A DNA stretch of 6,875 nucleotides from an uncultured Eubacteriales bacterium (GTDB lineage Bacteria; Bacillota; Clostridia; Oscillospirales; Oscillospiraceae). The position numbers were made by a program, and so were the translations under genes. Positions within the stretch are counted from its first letter, which is position 1, and each line of letters starts with the position of its first letter. This document shows, piece by piece, positions 6,046 through 6,875 of the stretch. The stretch lies in the NCBI GenBank assembly GCA_900551355.1, contig URVR01000093.1, positions 1-6,875 of the forward strand. The letters run 5' to 3'. The notes under the pieces were generated by a model, which saw nothing but the letters and a program-made list of their open reading frames with translations, was not told the DNA's origin and did no database searches.

Positions 6046-6681
6046 ATGAAGAAACGCATGCTGGCGCTGCTGCTGTGCGGGGTGCTGTGCCTCACCGGCT
6101 GCGGCAGCTTTCTGGAGCGGCAGTGGTACGAGGTGAAGGACCACAGCTCCTCGTACTACGAGGGCAGCGGCCGCGATGTGCTGCAGGCCGACACCTATCA
6201 GGATCTGGTCAACGACATCCTGATCCTGGTGGGCAATCACACGGAGGAGGGCACCATCCGGCTCTACTGCTCCCAGGAGGGACTGGACGCCAACGAGGCC
6301 GCTAACGACGCCTGTCAGGAGGTGGAGCACGACACGCCGGTTGGCTCCTACGCGGTGGAGTATCTGCAGTATACGGTGGACGACAGCGCCCGGAATTACA
6401 GCGAGATCGTGGTGACCATCGGCTATCGCCGCACAGAGCAGCAGCTCACCGGCATCGTACACGCCACCAACATCTCCGCCCTGCGGGATCTGCTGGCCGA
6501 CGCGGCGGCCCAGGGGCTGACGGAGCTGGCGGTACAGTTCAGCAGCGCCGACGGCTCCGCCGCCGACGTGGAGCGGCTGATGCGGAGCGTGGAGACGGAG
6601 GCCGGCGGGCAGGGATGGACGGTGACGTTCTACCCCAGCCGGGACAATGTGGGGCTGGTGGAGATCCTGCTGGGCAGCTGA
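6046..6681 (+). CDS. Small lipoprotein of unknown function, downstream of parC
   Basis: A 211-residue protein starting at ATG 6046. MKKR, a hydrophobic core (residues 5-16) and the lipobox LTGC make a lipoprotein signal peptide. C19 is the predicted lipidated cysteine, so the mature protein should be anchored to the outer face of the membrane. The mature part is acidic and appears alpha/beta: a helical stretch (48-62), a strand IRLYC (71-75), strands near 101-110 and 120-128, a helix with NISALRDLL (142-150), and a final strand VEILL (205-209). I recognise no family or catalytic motif. It looks complete. It follows parC by 23 bases with no terminator or promoter between, so co-transcription is likely; a role in topology is not implied. 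It resembles neither the GerM domain nor other spore lipoproteins closely enough to name. Confidence 0.85.
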   Translation: MKKRMLALLLCGVLCLTGCGSFLERQWYEVKDHSSSYYEGSGRDVLQADTYQDLVNDILILVGNHTEEGTIRLYCSQEGLDANEAANDACQEVEHDTPVGSYAVEYLQYTVDDSARNYSEIVVTIGYRRTEQQLTGIVHATNISALRDLLADAAAQGLTELAVQFSSADGSAADVERLMRSVETEAGGQGWTVTFYPSRDNVGLVEILLGS

Positions 6682-6704
6682 GAGCGAAAAGTGAAAATGC
6701 AGGG

Positions 6705-6733
6705 TTGACAAGCAGGCGTTTATGCGCTATAAT
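6705..6733 (+). promoter_or_regulatory. Perfect consensus sigma-A promoter of tRNA-Gly
   Basis: TTGACA (6705-6710) and TATAAT (6728-6733) both match the consensus in all six bases and are separated by the ideal 17 bases. Transcription should start near 6740, leaving a leader of only about six bases before the tRNA. This is typical of a strong stable-RNA promoter and makes the tRNA independent of the upstream operon. Confidence 0.93.
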
Positions 6734-6746
6734 CAACCTTGCGTTT

Positions 6747-6822
6747 GCGGGCGTAGCTCATCTGGTAGAGCGCGACCTTGCCAAGGTCGAGGTAGCGAGT
6801 TCGAGCCTCGTCGCCCGCTCCA
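6747..6822 (+). tRNA. tRNA-Gly (anticodon GCC), CCA encoded
   Basis: The 76-base cloverleaf is complete. The acceptor arm GCGGGCG (6747-6753) pairs with CGCCCGC (6812-6818). The D stem is GCTC/GAGC (6756-6759 and 6768-6771). The anticodon stem is CGACC/GGTCG around the loop TTGCCAA, with anticodon GCC at 6780-6782. The variable loop is AGGTA, and the T stem GCGAG/CTCGT has one G-U pair around TTCGAGC. The discriminator is T (6819) and the terminal CCA (6820-6822) is encoded. It decodes GGC and GGU glycine codons; GGC is frequent in the neighbouring genes. Confidence 0.98.
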
Positions 6823-6840
6823 AGTTAACAAACAGGTTTA

Positions 6841-6870
6841 GATGCCATGCGGCGAAAACCGCATGGCATC
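6841..6870 (+). other. Perfect 12-bp hairpin after tRNA-Gly
   Basis: GATGCCATGCGG (6841-6852) pairs perfectly with CCGCATGGCATC (6859-6870) around the loop CGAAAA. It begins 18 bases after the tRNA. A terminator is the natural guess by position, but the five bases that follow (AAGCC) are not a T run and the window then ends. It may be a terminator with a displaced T tract, an RNA-processing or stabilising hairpin, or an intergenic palindromic repeat. Confidence 0.55.
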
Positions 6871-6875
6871 AAGCC

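Overview
The window looks like chromosomal DNA from a GC-rich gut-type member of the Clostridia, most likely Oscillospiraceae or a close relative. This is an inference from four things: GC-rich codon use, strong AGGAGG-type ribosome binding sites, a Gram-positive lipoprotein, and a divergent ParE/ParC pair of a style I associate with that group. No species can be named from sequence alone.

Layout from left to right: (1) Positions 1-350 do not fit the rest. They hold a dense, regularly spaced cluster of DnaA boxes (about 63-166) resembling a replication origin, then about 180 bases of unrecognised, possibly coding sequence. (2) Around 350 the sequence switches, in frame, into the C-terminal half of polynucleotide phosphorylase (second RNase PH core, KH and S1 domains). 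The first roughly 390 residues of the enzyme are missing. This is either a chimeric assembly join or a real rearrangement. (3) A clean intrinsic terminator follows pnp at 1319-1345. (4) A 420-base AT-rich intergenic region (1346-1767) contains helically phased GTGG-AAA repeats, competing hairpins and an imperfect direct repeat, and ends in a probable promoter. (5) A compact operon follows: a ParE-like ATPase subunit (1768-3768), a ParC-like breakage-rejoining subunit (3782-6022), and a small unrecognised lipoprotein (6046-6681). (6) tRNA-Gly(GCC) lies at 6747-6822 with its own perfect consensus promoter, and a perfect 12-bp hairpin sits at the right edge.

The two topoisomerase genes are spaced by 13 bases and should encode a heterotetrameric type IIA enzyme. 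ParE supplies the ATPase and Toprim metal site, and ParC supplies the catalytic tyrosine and DNA-wrapping domain. No gyrase-defining GyrA box is visible, so a decatenating topoisomerase IV role is favoured. The ParC-like protein naturally carries Gln and Glu at the two classical quinolone-contact positions. The lipoprotein gene is packed directly behind parC, so it is probably co-transcribed, but nothing links it functionally to DNA topology.

I see no mobile element, CRISPR array, toxin-antitoxin or defence system. The most noteworthy signals are the origin-like segment fused to truncated pnp, and the structured region upstream of parE.
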